DNA of 64,000 nt from JAHEFU01 sp020440645 (GTDB lineage: Bacteria > 4484-113 > JAFGCY01), in contig JAGRNR010000014.1 in the NCBI GenBank assembly GCA_020440645.1, forward strand, positions 1 to 64,000. Reading direction: 5' to 3'. Shown here in pieces: positions 8,141 through 16,786 of the stretch. Position numbers and translations under genes: made by a program. The notes under the pieces are model-generated. The model searched no databases. It saw nothing but the letters and a program-made list of their open reading frames with translations, and was not told the origin of the DNA. Position 1 is the first letter of the stretch. The number at the start of each line of letters is the position of its first letter.

Positions 8141-9556
8141 GTGCTGTTCCCCAGCCTGCAGTTCGCCGGGTTCATGCTGCTGCTTCTGGCAATCCTCGCG
8201 CTGCTGCGCGGCCAGCCGGCGCGCAAGCTGCTGCTGCTCGTTGCCAGCTACCTGTTCTACATGGCCTGGAACCCGGCCTTCATCATCCTGATCATCTTCT
8301 CGAGCTTCGTCGACTGGTTCGTCGGCGCAGCACTTGAGCATGAGGAGCGCAGGCAGCGGCGCATGGGCCTGCTGCTCGTGAGCCTCGTTGCCAATCTCGG
8401 GCTGCTGGCCTGGTTCAAGTATTCAGGCTTCCTGTCAGCGATGCTGCTCGGATTCTCGCGCGAGCTGGGGCTTGGCTGGCACTGGCAGTGGCCGGAGATC
8501 ACCCTGCCCGTCGGCATCTCGTTCTACACCTTCCAGACCCTTTCCTACTCGATCGACATCTACGCCCGGCGCATCCGCCCGGCCCGCAGCCTGCTGGACT
8601 ACGCGCTCTACGTGGCCTTCTTCCCGCAGCTGGTGGCCGGCCCGATCGTGCGCGCCCGTGAGTTCCTGCCGCAGCTCACGCAGGGCATCCGCCTGCGCCT
8701 GACACCGAAGGCCGTGTCCCTGATCAGCGGCGGGCTGGTGAAGAAGGTGGTGATCGCCGACAACCTCGCCCCCTATGTCGATGCCGTGTATGGCAACCCG
8801 GCGTCCTTCAGCGGCCCGGACATCCTGCTGGCTACGCTGTGCTTCAGTACGCAGATCTACTGCGACTTCTCCGGCTACTCCGACATGGCGATCGGGCTGG
8901 CCTCGATCTTCGGCCTCGAGCTGCCGCGCAACTTCAACTACCCCTACTTCGCCCAGGGCGCATCCGACTTCTGGCGCCGCTGGCACATCACCCTCTCGCG
9001 CTGGTTGCGGGACTACCTCTACATCCCGCTCGGCGGCAACCGCCACGGCACGGCCCGCACCTACCTCAACCTGATGCTGACCATGCTGCTCGGCGGCCTG
9101 TGGCACGGTGCCGGCTGGACCTTCATCCTGTGGGGTGCCTGGCATGGCCTGCTGCTGGTGCTGCAGCGGCTAAACCCGCTGGAGAGGGCACTCAGCCGCC
9201 CGGCCTGGCGCCTGCCCGTCAAGCTCAGCAGCTGGCTGCTGTTCCAGGCCTGTGTGCTGTTCGGCTGGATGCTCTTCAGGGCCGCCGACTGGTTCAGCCT
9301 GGGCGAACTTCTCGGTGGCCTGCAGCGCTTTGGCCATGGATGGCAGCTGCAGCGGCTGGATAACGTGGAACTGTTCACCGTGCTTGGGGTGCTGCTGATC
9401 TTCTGGTGCAGCCATATGCTGATGTACCAGCGCCAGCGGCGTATCCGTCGGGAGCCCAGCTGGCGCAGCGCGATGGCTACCCTGGCCGCCTCCACGGTGC
9501 TCCTCTCACTGCTATGGCCGGCTGATTCGGCACCTTTTATATATTTCCAGTTCTAA
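8141..9556 (+). CDS. MBOAT-family membrane O-acyltransferase (AlgI/DltB-like)
   Basis: A 471-residue polytopic membrane protein starting with GTG directly after the previous stop. Hallmarks are YCDFSGYSDMAIGLASIFGL, DFWRRWHITLSRWLRDYLYI and PLGGNR, then WHGAGWTFILWGAWHG. The two His in this last motif are at residues 322 and 335; His322 is at the same number as the catalytic His of AlgI. It should take an acyl group from the cytoplasm and hand it to the SGNH partner for O-acylation of a cell-surface or exported glycan. The substrate is unknown: there are no alginate or teichoic-acid genes nearby. Confidence 0.94.
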   Translation: MLFPSLQFAGFMLLLLAILALLRGQPARKLLLLVASYLFYMAWNPAFIILIIFSSFVDWFVGAALEHEERRQRRMGLLLVSLVANLGLLAWFKYSGFLSAMLLGFSRELGLGWHWQWPEITLPVGISFYTFQTLSYSIDIYARRIRPARSLLDYALYVAFFPQLVAGPIVRAREFLPQLTQGIRLRLTPKAVSLISGGLVKKVVIADNLAPYVDAVYGNPASFSGPDILLATLCFSTQIYCDFSGYSDMAIGLASIFGLELPRNFNYPYFAQGASDFWRRWHITLSRWLRDYLYIPLGGNRHGTARTYLNLMLTMLLGGLWHGAGWTFILWGAWHGLLLVLQRLNPLERALSRPAWRLPVKLSSWLLFQACVLFGWMLFRAADWFSLGELLGGLQRFGHGWQLQRLDNVELFTVLGVLLIFWCSHMLMYQRQRRIRREPSWRSAMATLAASTVLLSLLWPADSAPFIYFQF

Positions 9557-9612
9557 TTTTGTCGCATTTAACTCTCATTTAACCATTAATAAAGAAATTT
9601 TGCATGATTCAC

Positions 9613-9641
9613 TTTCCATTCTCCTGCCATCCTGATAGAAT
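9613..9641 (+). promoter_or_regulatory. Candidate sigma70-type promoter of orphan small gene
   Basis: TTTCCA (9613-9618, 4/6 to TTGACA), 17-bp spacer, TAGAAT (9636-9641, 5/6 to TATAAT), inside an AT-rich island (9555-9645) that contrasts with the GC-rich surroundings. It is about 60 bp before the ATG at 9701. Confidence 0.5.
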
Positions 9642-9700
9642 CTGGCGTATAAGCGCATCGGACTTTGGGCCGATTGCTTTTTTCAAGAGCGGAGAGAAAG

Positions 9701-9967
9701 ATGGCAGATAGCAAGAATGTCAACACTGGCAAGCTGGAATCCTCGATTACCAGTTTTCTCAGTGATGACTCTCATATCCGTCAGATGTCCATGTCGATTG
9801 ACCGCACGACGCAGATGGTTGCGAACCTGCGGGAACTCGACAGGATCTATGACGCTGAAATCACCATGGCGCATGGCCAGCGCAAGTACGCGCTGATGCA
9901 TGAGAAGATGGTGAAGATGGAGCGCATTCGCAACGGCGAGCACGTTTCCTTCAACATCGGCCACTGA
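9701..9967 (+). CDS. Small protein of unknown function (88 aa)
   Basis: A soluble 88-residue protein without signal peptide or TM segment, predicted mostly helical, with many Met (MSMSIDRTTQMVANL, EKMVKMERIRN). I do not recognise the family. The ATG at 9701 has GGAGAG 8 nt upstream, so the longer in-frame start at 9665 is rejected. It stands alone, with its own good promoter in an AT-rich island and a weak hairpin downstream, which suggests a separately regulated and possibly well expressed gene. Confidence 0.75.
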   Translation: MADSKNVNTGKLESSITSFLSDDSHIRQMSMSIDRTTQMVANLRELDRIYDAEITMAHGQRKYALMHEKMVKMERIRNGEHVSFNIGH

Positions 9968-9984
9968 CACAACATTCCATGAAT

Positions 9985-10003
9985 CTGGCCGAACAGAGGC
10001 CAG
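9985..10003 (+). terminator. Weak hairpin after small orphan gene
   Basis: CTGGCC, 7-nt loop, GGCCAG forms a 6-bp stem 18 bp after the stop. Only three T follow a few bases later, so intrinsic termination is uncertain. Confidence 0.25.
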
Positions 10004-10046
10004 GCAAGTTTGCGCATCATTTACCCTGAAATCCAGGCGAGCCGCT

Positions 10047-11228
10047 TCACTCGTCGACTGCCTTGTCCAGCTCCTTCATCCACTGCTCAGCCAGCTTGAC
10101 CATGTCCTCCGGCACGCTGTGCCCCCCGTCAAACTCCTGCCAGCTGACATCATGTCCGGCCTCGATCAATGCATCCCGCAGGGCCTGTCCGCCGGCGAAA
10201 TCCACCTGCGTATCCTTGCTGCCGTGCACGATGAACCAGCGCTGCTTGCCGGGATGATCGCGCAGCAGGCCATCCCCGATCAGGAAATCCCACAGCGAGC
10301 CGCCGAAGATGATCGCCCCGTCCACCTGCAGTGGGTTGGACAGCGCTTCATAGACTGAGGTCATCGCCCCCTGGCTGAAGCCGAACAGGTAGACCGAACT
10401 GATGTTGTGCGTGCGCTGCATCGTGCCGATCAGCTCGTCGAGGTAGGCCTGGGTGTCCGCGAAGCTCTCCGGCGGCAGGCCTCCGTTCATCGTCCAGCCG
10501 GCCCAGGAGTAGCCGACGGCATCGCCGAGCGGGAAGGCATAGGGTGCCTGCGGGCAGACCATGATGAAGTCGGGGTCAGCGAAACGCTCGCGGATCCCCA
10601 TGAAGCTCTCGGCATTGCTGCCGAAGCCGTGCAGTGCCACCAGCAGGCGGTAGGACTGGCGCGGGTCATAGTCATTCGGGTAGCTGACCCAGGCCGGCTG
10701 CCAGGTATGGGCCGGGATGAAGATCCGCTGCCCGGCTGCGGCCTGGCGCTTCTCGATCTGCTCCGCCATCCCAGCCACTTCCCATCTGAACAGCGGGTCA
10801 TCCCGCACCAGTGTGAAGTCCGGGTCGTTCTGCAGGCCGTGCACGTCGCTGAAGCCGTTGTCAACGCTGAGCTGCAGGAAGCGTGCCGCCAGCTCGGCCC
10901 TGCCCAGCAGTCCGTAGCAGCAGGCCAGGTTGTACTGGGTCGTGTTGTCGCCCGCGCCCTGCTTCAGCGCGAGGATGTAGAAGGCTGCCGCCCGCTCGAA
11001 GTCACCTGAGGAATATGCCTGTCCGGCCAGCCTGCCGTAGTCCGGCTGCGTGCTGGACAATTCATCAGCCAGCGCGCTATCGTAGATGTCAACGGAAGCC
11101 AGTTCGGCGGAGTAATCCGGCTCCGGACTGTCCTCGGCGGCGGCACTGATTCCGGCAAACAGGAAGGAAATGGCAACAAGGATCGCAAACCGGCTGGACA
11201 GCCCGGCATGGATGCTGGCAGGGAACAT
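10047..11228 (-). CDS. Secreted TPR plus alpha/beta-hydrolase (phospholipase/carboxylesterase family)
   Basis: 393 residues: signal peptide (1-30, ISAAAED cleavage), a short TPR-like helical region (about 60-140: AGQAYSSGDFERAAAFYILA) and an Abhydrolase_2-type domain (about 175-385). The triad is visible: Ser285 in GFSQG, Asp339 in GSKDTQV, His370 in GGHSVP. LVALHGFGSN supplies the oxyanion strand. It should hydrolyse ester substrates in the periplasm or outside; the substrate is unknown. GGGAGG lies 5 nt before the ATG. It is a single gene convergent with the small orphan. Confidence 0.88.
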   Translation of the reverse strand: MFPASIHAGLSSRFAILVAISFLFAGISAAAEDSPEPDYSAELASVDIYDSALADELSSTQPDYGRLAGQAYSSGDFERAAAFYILALKQGAGDNTTQYNLACCYGLLGRAELAARFLQLSVDNGFSDVHGLQNDPDFTLVRDDPLFRWEVAGMAEQIEKRQAAAGQRIFIPAHTWQPAWVSYPNDYDPRQSYRLLVALHGFGSNAESFMGIRERFADPDFIMVCPQAPYAFPLGDAVGYSWAGWTMNGGLPPESFADTQAYLDELIGTMQRTHNISSVYLFGFSQGAMTSVYEALSNPLQVDGAIIFGGSLWDFLIGDGLLRDHPGKQRWFIVHGSKDTQVDFAGGQALRDALIEAGHDVSWQEFDGGHSVPEDMVKLAEQWMKELDKAVDE

Positions 11229-11304
11229 GTTGGCCTCCCGGTGGCGCGGTCACTGCGCCTGAGCACAGCATAGCCGCCGGGTGCGGCCGGGGCAATGCCC
11301 GCTG

Positions 11305-11517
11305 CTAGGTCAGCTGCGCACTGCCGCTGCAGGCTTCGATCTTCATTGCCTTGAGGATCAGGCTCATCGGACAGAATCCCGTGAAGCTGGACTGCAGCAT
11401 GTTCACACCGACAAACGCGTCGAGGATCAGCCAGTATGGGCTGACGTAATACGCAAGAATCGCACCCAGCAGTATCAGGCTGCCGGCTATGCGAAAGATG
11501 ATCCGTTCACGACACAT
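11305..11517 (-). CDS. DUF2892 (YgaP-like) inner-membrane protein
   Basis: 70 residues with two TM helices and the family core FVGVNMLQSSFTGFCPMSLIL. DUF2892 proteins often occur with rhodanese or sulfur/metal genes; none is adjacent here. AGAGGTG lies 5 nt upstream of the ATG. It diverges from the RND operon at 11646, sharing an AT-rich intergenic region. Confidence 0.9.
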   Translation of the reverse strand: MCRERIIFRIAGSLILLGAILAYYVSPYWLILDAFVGVNMLQSSFTGFCPMSLILKAMKIEACSGSAQLT

Positions 11518-11645
11518 GTCGCACCTCTGTCAGTGGTCTCCCCACTCAATACCCACATTTACGATAATTGTTTCGGAATCGGAATAATTCATATCCTTAT
11601 TAGACTACTTTCCCTGTTCAGGATTTCATGTCCTGGAGGCACGCC
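11518..11645. promoter_or_regulatory. AT-rich divergent regulatory region
   Basis: 128 bp between the divergent DUF2892 and RND-adaptor genes, distinctly AT-rich around 11560-11610, with a direct repeat CGGAATCGGAAT. No confident -35/-10 pair was found on either strand. It must hold the promoter(s) for both genes. Confidence 0.3.
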
Positions 11646-12935
11646 ATGAGCAACACTGGTATTTCGAAGTCCAAGGTGGGACTGGCAACGCTGGCAACGG
11701 CGTCAATGCTGGTAGTCCTGCTCCTTACATCCTGCAACAAGGCTGACAACGCAGCCGGACATGCAGCCATCCCCGAGGTGAATGCCCCGGTCAGCACCGT
11801 TGAGGCCGGCATCGTGCCGGGTTCGATCGAGCTGACGGGCACGGTCACCGGCCGCAGCAGCATCCCGCTGTCCAGCAAGCTGATGAGCGAGATCACGATG
11901 CTCACGGTGGAGGAAGGCGACCGCGTCAGCGCCGGTGAGGTGCTGGTACGCCTCGATGACAGCGACATCCGCGCGATGCGCAGCGAGGCAGCCGCCTACC
12001 GCGCCGAGGCCCAGGCGGTGCTCAGCGAGGTCGCGGCGGTGAAGCAGCAGGCGACTGCCACCGTCAGCCAGTCCGAGGCCGCGATCGCCCAGGCGGAGGT
12101 TGCGCTGGAGGATGCGGAACGCGACCTCGGGCGCTTCCAGGCCCTTTATGAGAAGTCCGTGGTTTCTCGCGCCGAGCTGGACAAGGTGCAGCTCGGGGCC
12201 GATGTTGCCAGGCAGAACCTCAACCAGGCCCGCGCCGCCAAGGAACAGGCGCTGGCCGCCGTGGCCCAGGCCGAGAGCCGCAACCCGCAGGTCGAGGCCC
12301 GCGAGCAGCAGGCCGGAGCGCGTGACCTGCAGGCTGCCTCGATGCAGGCCTATGCCACGCTGAGCGCTCCCTTCGACGGCATCGTCAAGGCCAAGTACTT
12401 CGAGCAGGGACAGCTCAGCGTGCCCGGCCAGCCGATCATCGTGGTCGAGCAGATTGCCAACATGCGTGTCAGCCTTGCCATCCCGGACCATGCCGCGATG
12501 GAGCTGGCAACCGGTGACACGCTGCAGGTGGCGATAGACTCCGCCAACGGGCGTGAGCTGCGCGGCGGGCATATCGCCGTGCTGGCCGCCAGTGCCGACC
12601 CGGCCAGCCGCAGCGTGCTGGCGGAGGTCGAGCTGGATGACAGCAACGGCCTGCTCAGCGGGCAGTTCGTCAGGGTGCTCGTGCCCTCCGGCGAGCGCAA
12701 TGTGATCCTCGCGCCTGAGTCGGCGGTGCTGCAGGATGCCGAGCTGTACTACGTCTGGCGGGTGTCCGGCGGCGGGCTGCTGACGCGCGCGACCGTCGAG
12801 CCCGGCCTGCGGATGGATGGCAAGGTCGAGATCCTGCGCGGCCTCAGTGCCGGCGACCGGATTGTCAGCGAGCCCCGGCCGGGGCTGTTCGCCGGTGCCC
12901 GCGTAAGCGGCATGGCCAGCCCGGAGGGCCACTGA
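11646..12935 (+). CDS. RND periplasmic adaptor lipoprotein (AcrA/MexA-like)
   Basis: 429 residues with lipobox LLTSC (Cys about 30). A lipoyl half (TVEEGDRVSAGEVLVRLDDS) is followed by a long Ala/Gln/Glu helical hairpin (about 105-230) and the second half (YATLSAPFDGIVKAKYFEQG), then a beta-barrel and membrane-proximal domain (LSAGDRIVSEPRPGLFAGARV). The ATG at 11646 has TGGAGG 6 nt upstream. It pairs with the pump one base downstream. No TolC is encoded here, so the complex probably borrows a channel from elsewhere. Confidence 0.93.
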   Translation: MSNTGISKSKVGLATLATASMLVVLLLTSCNKADNAAGHAAIPEVNAPVSTVEAGIVPGSIELTGTVTGRSSIPLSSKLMSEITMLTVEEGDRVSAGEVLVRLDDSDIRAMRSEAAAYRAEAQAVLSEVAAVKQQATATVSQSEAAIAQAEVALEDAERDLGRFQALYEKSVVSRAELDKVQLGADVARQNLNQARAAKEQALAAVAQAESRNPQVEAREQQAGARDLQAASMQAYATLSAPFDGIVKAKYFEQGQLSVPGQPIIVVEQIANMRVSLAIPDHAAMELATGDTLQVAIDSANGRELRGGHIAVLAASADPASRSVLAEVELDDSNGLLSGQFVRVLVPSGERNVILAPESAVLQDAELYYVWRVSGGGLLTRATVEPGLRMDGKVEILRGLSAGDRIVSEPRPGLFAGARVSGMASPEGH

Positions 12936-12936
12936 A

Positions 12937-15900
12937 ATGGAAAACAGGGAGCAGGATGGAGCCGCTAAACTCCCGCAGCAGACGGACCCGCTGGAGCCCA
13001 GTGCCAACCCGAAGCTGAACATCGGCGGCCTGATCGCCCAGACATTCATTGACAACAAGACCACCTTCCTCGTGATGGTGGCCGCCTTCATCTTCGGCCT
13101 GTTCGCGCTGTTCGTCACCCCGCGTGAGGAGAACCCGCAGATCAGCGTGCCGGCCGTCAACGTGATCATCCCCTTCCCCGGCGCCTCGCCGCAGGAGATC
13201 GAGAACCTCGTCACCTCACCGATGGAACGGCGGATCTGGAACATCAAGGGCATCGAGCACGTGTACTCGATCAGCTACCCCGATTTCGCCGTTGTCACCG
13301 CGCAGTTCCTCGTCGGCGAGGAGCAGGAGGACAGCGTCTTCAAGGTCTACAACCAGGTCTATTCCAACCTGGACAGCCTGCCCGCCGGGACGCAGCAGCC
13401 GATCGTCAAGCCGGTTGACATCAATGACGTGCCGATCGTCGCGATCACCCTGTTCAGCGCCGAACACGATACACATGCGCTGCGTACGGCGGCGGAACAC
13501 CTCGAGCAGGGCCTGCGCGAGGTGCCCGGCACCAGCTCCAGCGTGATCGTCGGCGGCGACGGCCGCCAGATCACCATCGAGATGGACCCTGTCCGGAGCG
13601 CGGCCTTCGGCATCGACCCGCAGATGGTTGCCAATGCATTGCAGGGTGCCAACGTGCGCCTGCCCAGCGACCGCCTGGAGACCGGCGGGCAGCGCCTGAT
13701 GGTGCGCAGCGGCCAGTTCCTGCGCAATGCCGAGGATGTCGGCAGCACCGTGCTGACGACGCGCGGCAGCGGCATCCCGGTCTACCTGCGTGACATCGCG
13801 AGTGTGACGGACGGCCCGGCTGAGATCTCCAACGTCAGCCGGCTGAGCTTCGGCGCCGGCACCCAGCACGTCAGCGCGGAGGGCCATGGCCTGCGCGGTG
13901 GCTTCAGCGGGCAGGAATTCGAGACCAGCGGCCGCAGCTTCAACGCAGTCACAGTTGCCGTTGCCAAGCAGAAGAGCACCAATGCCGTGAAGATCTCCGA
14001 GGCCGTGATCGAGCGCATGGACGAGCTCGGTCCGCTGGTGCTGCCTGACCGGACAGGCTGGCTGATCACGCGTGATGACGGTGAGGGTGCCAACCATGCC
14101 GTCAACGAACTGATCACGCACCTGACCTGGGCAATCGTGATCGTGCTTGGCCTGCTGCTGCTGGCGCTCGGCTGGCGCGATGCCGCGGTGGTCGCTCTGG
14201 CGATCCCGCTCACGTTGCTGGTCACGCTCGGCATCGGCTTCCTCGCCGGCCAGACCATCAACCGCATCACCCTGTTCGCCCTGATCCTCAGCCTCGGCCT
14301 GCTGGTTGACGACGCGATCGTCGTCGTGGAGAACATCCACCGCCACCTGAAGATGAAGGCCGCCTGCGAGGGCAAGCTGCGCACCTGCGTTCTCGCTGTC
14401 AACGAAATCAGCAGCCCGACGATCTACGCCACCTTCACCGTCGTGCTGTCAATGATCCCGATGGCCTTCGTGACAGGCATGATGGGGCCATACATGGCAC
14501 CGATCCCGTTCAATGTGCCGGTGGCGATGATCGTCAGCCTGATCGTGGCCTTCAAGGTCACGCCCTACCTCGCGGTGCGCTGGCTGAAGGCCGACCACCA
14601 TGCAGCTGATAATGGCAAGGACGCGAATGGCAAGGACTCCGCGAAAGGCACATCCGGCTCAACTGATAAGCCCGCTCCGGCGATTGACCTGACGCATGGC
14701 GCTGACCCGAAGCTGCTGGCCTTCTACCGCCGGATGCTCGGCCCGCTGATTGACAGCAAACCGCGCCGTGCGGTGCTGTTCAGTGTGCTGGTGATTGCGC
14801 TGCTCATCAGCTTCACCTTCCCGGTGCTGCAGTGGGTCAAGTTCCGCATGCTGCCCAAGGCCAACAAGAACACCTTCCTCGTGACGGTGGACATGCCCGC
14901 CGGCAGCAGCCTGAATGCCACCGACAGCCTGGTGCGCGACATCGAGGAACGCCTGCTTGCGCATCCCGAGGTCAGCTCCCTTGTGACCACCGTCGGCACC
15001 GGCAGCGTGATCGACTTCAACGGCCTGCTGCGCGGCACTTCCTTCCGCAATGATGCGGCCCAGGCTGACATCCGTGTCAACCTGACGCCGAAGGAGGAGC
15101 GCAGCATCGCCAGCGAGCGGATCGTGCTGGACATCCGCCCCGAGCTGGCCGCGCTGGCCAGCGAGAAGCAGGCGATCCTCAAGCTGGTGGAGGACCCGCC
15201 CGGGCCACCGGTGCGCGCCACCGTACTGGCCGAAATCTACGGCCCCTACGGCGAGGGCCAGCGCAGTGCCGTTGCCAATGTGCGCGGGATGTTCGCCTCC
15301 ACTGACAGCGTGGTTGACATTGACGACTCGGTCAGCACAGCGGCCCGGGAGCTGCGCATCGAGGTGGACCGTGAGCGCGCCGAGCGCAGCGGCCTGCGGG
15401 CCTCTGACGTCGCCACCGCGCTGTATGCCGCACTGGCCGGTTACGAGATCACCGCGCTGCATGACCCGGCCGGGATGGTGCAGACCCCGGTGGTGCTGCG
15501 ATTCCCGCAGCAGTTCCGCAGCCAGCTGGCGGACCTCGACAGCGTGGTGCTGCCTTCGCCCGCCGGCAACATCCCGCTGTCATCCATCACGCGCATGCGT
15601 GAGACCGATGCGCTCAGGCCGATCCACCACAAGGACCTGCGCCAGGTGAGCTATGTCTATGGCGAGATGGCCGGACGTTCCAGCGTGTACGCGATCTTCG
15701 ACATGATGGCGAAGTTGAAGCAGGACCCGCTGCCGCCGGCCTATGAACTGGTCTGGGAGGGCGAGTGGGACCTGACTCTCAAGGTGTTCCGTGACCTCGG
15801 AATGGCAATGGGAGTGGCGATCCTCCTGATCTACCTGCTGATGGTCGGCCGCTTCCACAGCTTCAGCGACCCGCTGGTGATCCTCGGCGCGGTGCCGCTG

Positions 15901-16284
15901 ACGATGCTTGGCGTGCTGCCCGGCTTCGCCCTGCTTGGCAACTTCGACATCTACTTCTCGGCGACCGGCATGATCGGCGTGATCGCGCTGGCCGGCATCG
16001 TGGTACGCAACTCGATCATCCTGATTGAGTTCATCCAGGATGCGCTCAATGAAGGCGTGCCGCTGCGCGAGGCTGTGATCCTCGCCGGTGCGATCCGCAC
16101 CCGCCCGATCGTGCTGACCGCGCTGGCAGCGATCGCCGGCATGCTGGTGGTGGTGGCGGACCCGGTCTGGAGCGGCCTGAGCTGGGCGCTCTTGTTCGGC
16201 ATCCTCGCCAGCACCACCCTGTCACTGCTGGTGATCCCGCTGCTGTACTACATCGCCAAGGAAAAAACCGGAGGTCAGGCGTGA
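12937..16284 (+). CDS. RND efflux transporter permease (HAE/AcrB-like)
   Basis: 1115 residues, somewhat longer than AcrB. TM4 reads LSLGLLVDDAIVVVENIHRH; the double Asp is typical of proton-coupled HAE-type pumps, unlike the metal pump at 381-3524. A Gly/Lys/Asp-rich linker of about 40 residues (near 550-590) separates the two halves. The periplasmic PxxNVIIPFPGASPQEIENL region is typical. It exports amphiphilic compounds together with the adaptor. Its last codons and stop overlap a hairpin (16270-16291) whose loop contains the stop codon. Confidence 0.94.
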   Translation: MENREQDGAAKLPQQTDPLEPSANPKLNIGGLIAQTFIDNKTTFLVMVAAFIFGLFALFVTPREENPQISVPAVNVIIPFPGASPQEIENLVTSPMERRIWNIKGIEHVYSISYPDFAVVTAQFLVGEEQEDSVFKVYNQVYSNLDSLPAGTQQPIVKPVDINDVPIVAITLFSAEHDTHALRTAAEHLEQGLREVPGTSSSVIVGGDGRQITIEMDPVRSAAFGIDPQMVANALQGANVRLPSDRLETGGQRLMVRSGQFLRNAEDVGSTVLTTRGSGIPVYLRDIASVTDGPAEISNVSRLSFGAGTQHVSAEGHGLRGGFSGQEFETSGRSFNAVTVAVAKQKSTNAVKISEAVIERMDELGPLVLPDRTGWLITRDDGEGANHAVNELITHLTWAIVIVLGLLLLALGWRDAAVVALAIPLTLLVTLGIGFLAGQTINRITLFALILSLGLLVDDAIVVVENIHRHLKMKAACEGKLRTCVLAVNEISSPTIYATFTVVLSMIPMAFVTGMMGPYMAPIPFNVPVAMIVSLIVAFKVTPYLAVRWLKADHHAADNGKDANGKDSAKGTSGSTDKPAPAIDLTHGADPKLLAFYRRMLGPLIDSKPRRAVLFSVLVIALLISFTFPVLQWVKFRMLPKANKNTFLVTVDMPAGSSLNATDSLVRDIEERLLAHPEVSSLVTTVGTGSVIDFNGLLRGTSFRNDAAQADIRVNLTPKEERSIASERIVLDIRPELAALASEKQAILKLVEDPPGPPVRATVLAEIYGPYGEGQRSAVANVRGMFASTDSVVDIDDSVSTAARELRIEVDRERAERSGLRASDVATALYAALAGYEITALHDPAGMVQTPVVLRFPQQFRSQLADLDSVVLPSPAGNIPLSSITRMRETDALRPIHHKDLRQVSYVYGEMAGRSSVYAIFDMMAKLKQDPLPPAYELVWEGEWDLTLKVFRDLGMAMGVAILLIYLLMVGRFHSFSDPLVILGAVPLTMLGVLPGFALLGNFDIYFSATGMIGVIALAGIVVRNSIILIEFIQDALNEGVPLREAVILAGAIRTRPIVLTALAAIAGMLVVVADPVWSGLSWALLFGILASTTLSLLVIPLLYYIAKEKTGGQA

Positions 16285-16450
16285 GCCTGACAACGGAGGT
16301 CCGGCGCAAGCCGGGCGTGGAGGTCGAGCGCAAGCTCGGCAATGAGTTTGGTGCTTGGAGTGGGGGGTTTGGATGCAGCCGCATTGCGGAGGCCCGATGG
16401 ACCTGCGGCGCAAGTCGCACAATGAGAGGGAGGTCAGCTGTAAAGCTGAC
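16270..16450 (+). repeat. Cluster of five covarying 6-7-bp tetraloop hairpins
   Basis: Three tandem units start with GGAGG at 16270, 16295 and 16319 (spacing 25 and 24 nt). Their hairpins are GTCAGGC-GTGA-GCCTGAC, GTCCGGC-GCAA-GCCGGGC and GTCGAGC-GCAA-GCTCGGC. A fourth (16404-16419) is TGCGGC-GCAA-GTCGCA without GGAGG. A fifth (16429-16450) is GGAGG + GTCAGCT-GTAA-AGCTGAC. Stems differ but pairing is kept, with G-U at the same position in units 2 and 3; all loops are GNRA. No gene is supported between 16285 and 16549. Confidence 0.75.
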
Positions 16451-16549
16451 AAGGTAGCGCACACAGACTCCAAAATAGAGTCCACGGAGTTTTCCATAAT
16501 GGGAAGGGCTGATAGTGTTGCAATAAAACGGCGCGCATTTCCTGTCGGA

Positions 16550-16702
16550 CTATCTGTCACCCCCGCCTTCCATTATCATCGGTTCTCTTGCTTCCTTGAA
16601 ATCAGCAAGGTAGTTCACCAACGCATACATTGCCACTGCGATAGCCGCAATGATCAGCAAGGGCAGAATGAACCTGAATGATTCTGATGTCCTAACTTGC
16701 AT
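16550..16702 (-). CDS. Small single-pass membrane protein (50 aa)
   Basis: 50 residues: a short charged N-terminus, one TM helix (about 10-31: FILPLLIIAAIAVAMYALVNYL) and an acidic/basic tail ending MEGGGDR. The start at 16702 is chosen because GGGAGGG lies 7 nt upstream; the longer in-frame ATG at 16741 has no site. No family is recognised. It is just upstream of nothing obvious on its strand, and the lipoprotein 16787-18094 precedes it in the same direction, so the two may be co-transcribed. Confidence 0.6.
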   Translation of the reverse strand: MQVRTSESFRFILPLLIIAAIAVAMYALVNYLADFKEAREPMIMEGGGDR

Positions 16703-16786
16703 GTCTGTCCCTCCCACGATTCTTCTGGATAATGAGAGCACTCATGCTGGAGTTTTGTTCCGGGAGAGTGTCTAAGCGTTTATTGC

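Noticed and set aside
13216..14346. 376-codon minus-strand ORF inside the second RND pump
   Set aside because: It lies wholly within a clear RND gene and reads like a frame shadow rich in Asp/His/Gln.
16355..16681. Plus-strand ORF of 108 codons in the hairpin region
   Set aside because: Its first third is encoded by the hairpin repeats, it overlaps the small minus-strand membrane gene that has a strong ribosome site, and the protein has no recognisable features.
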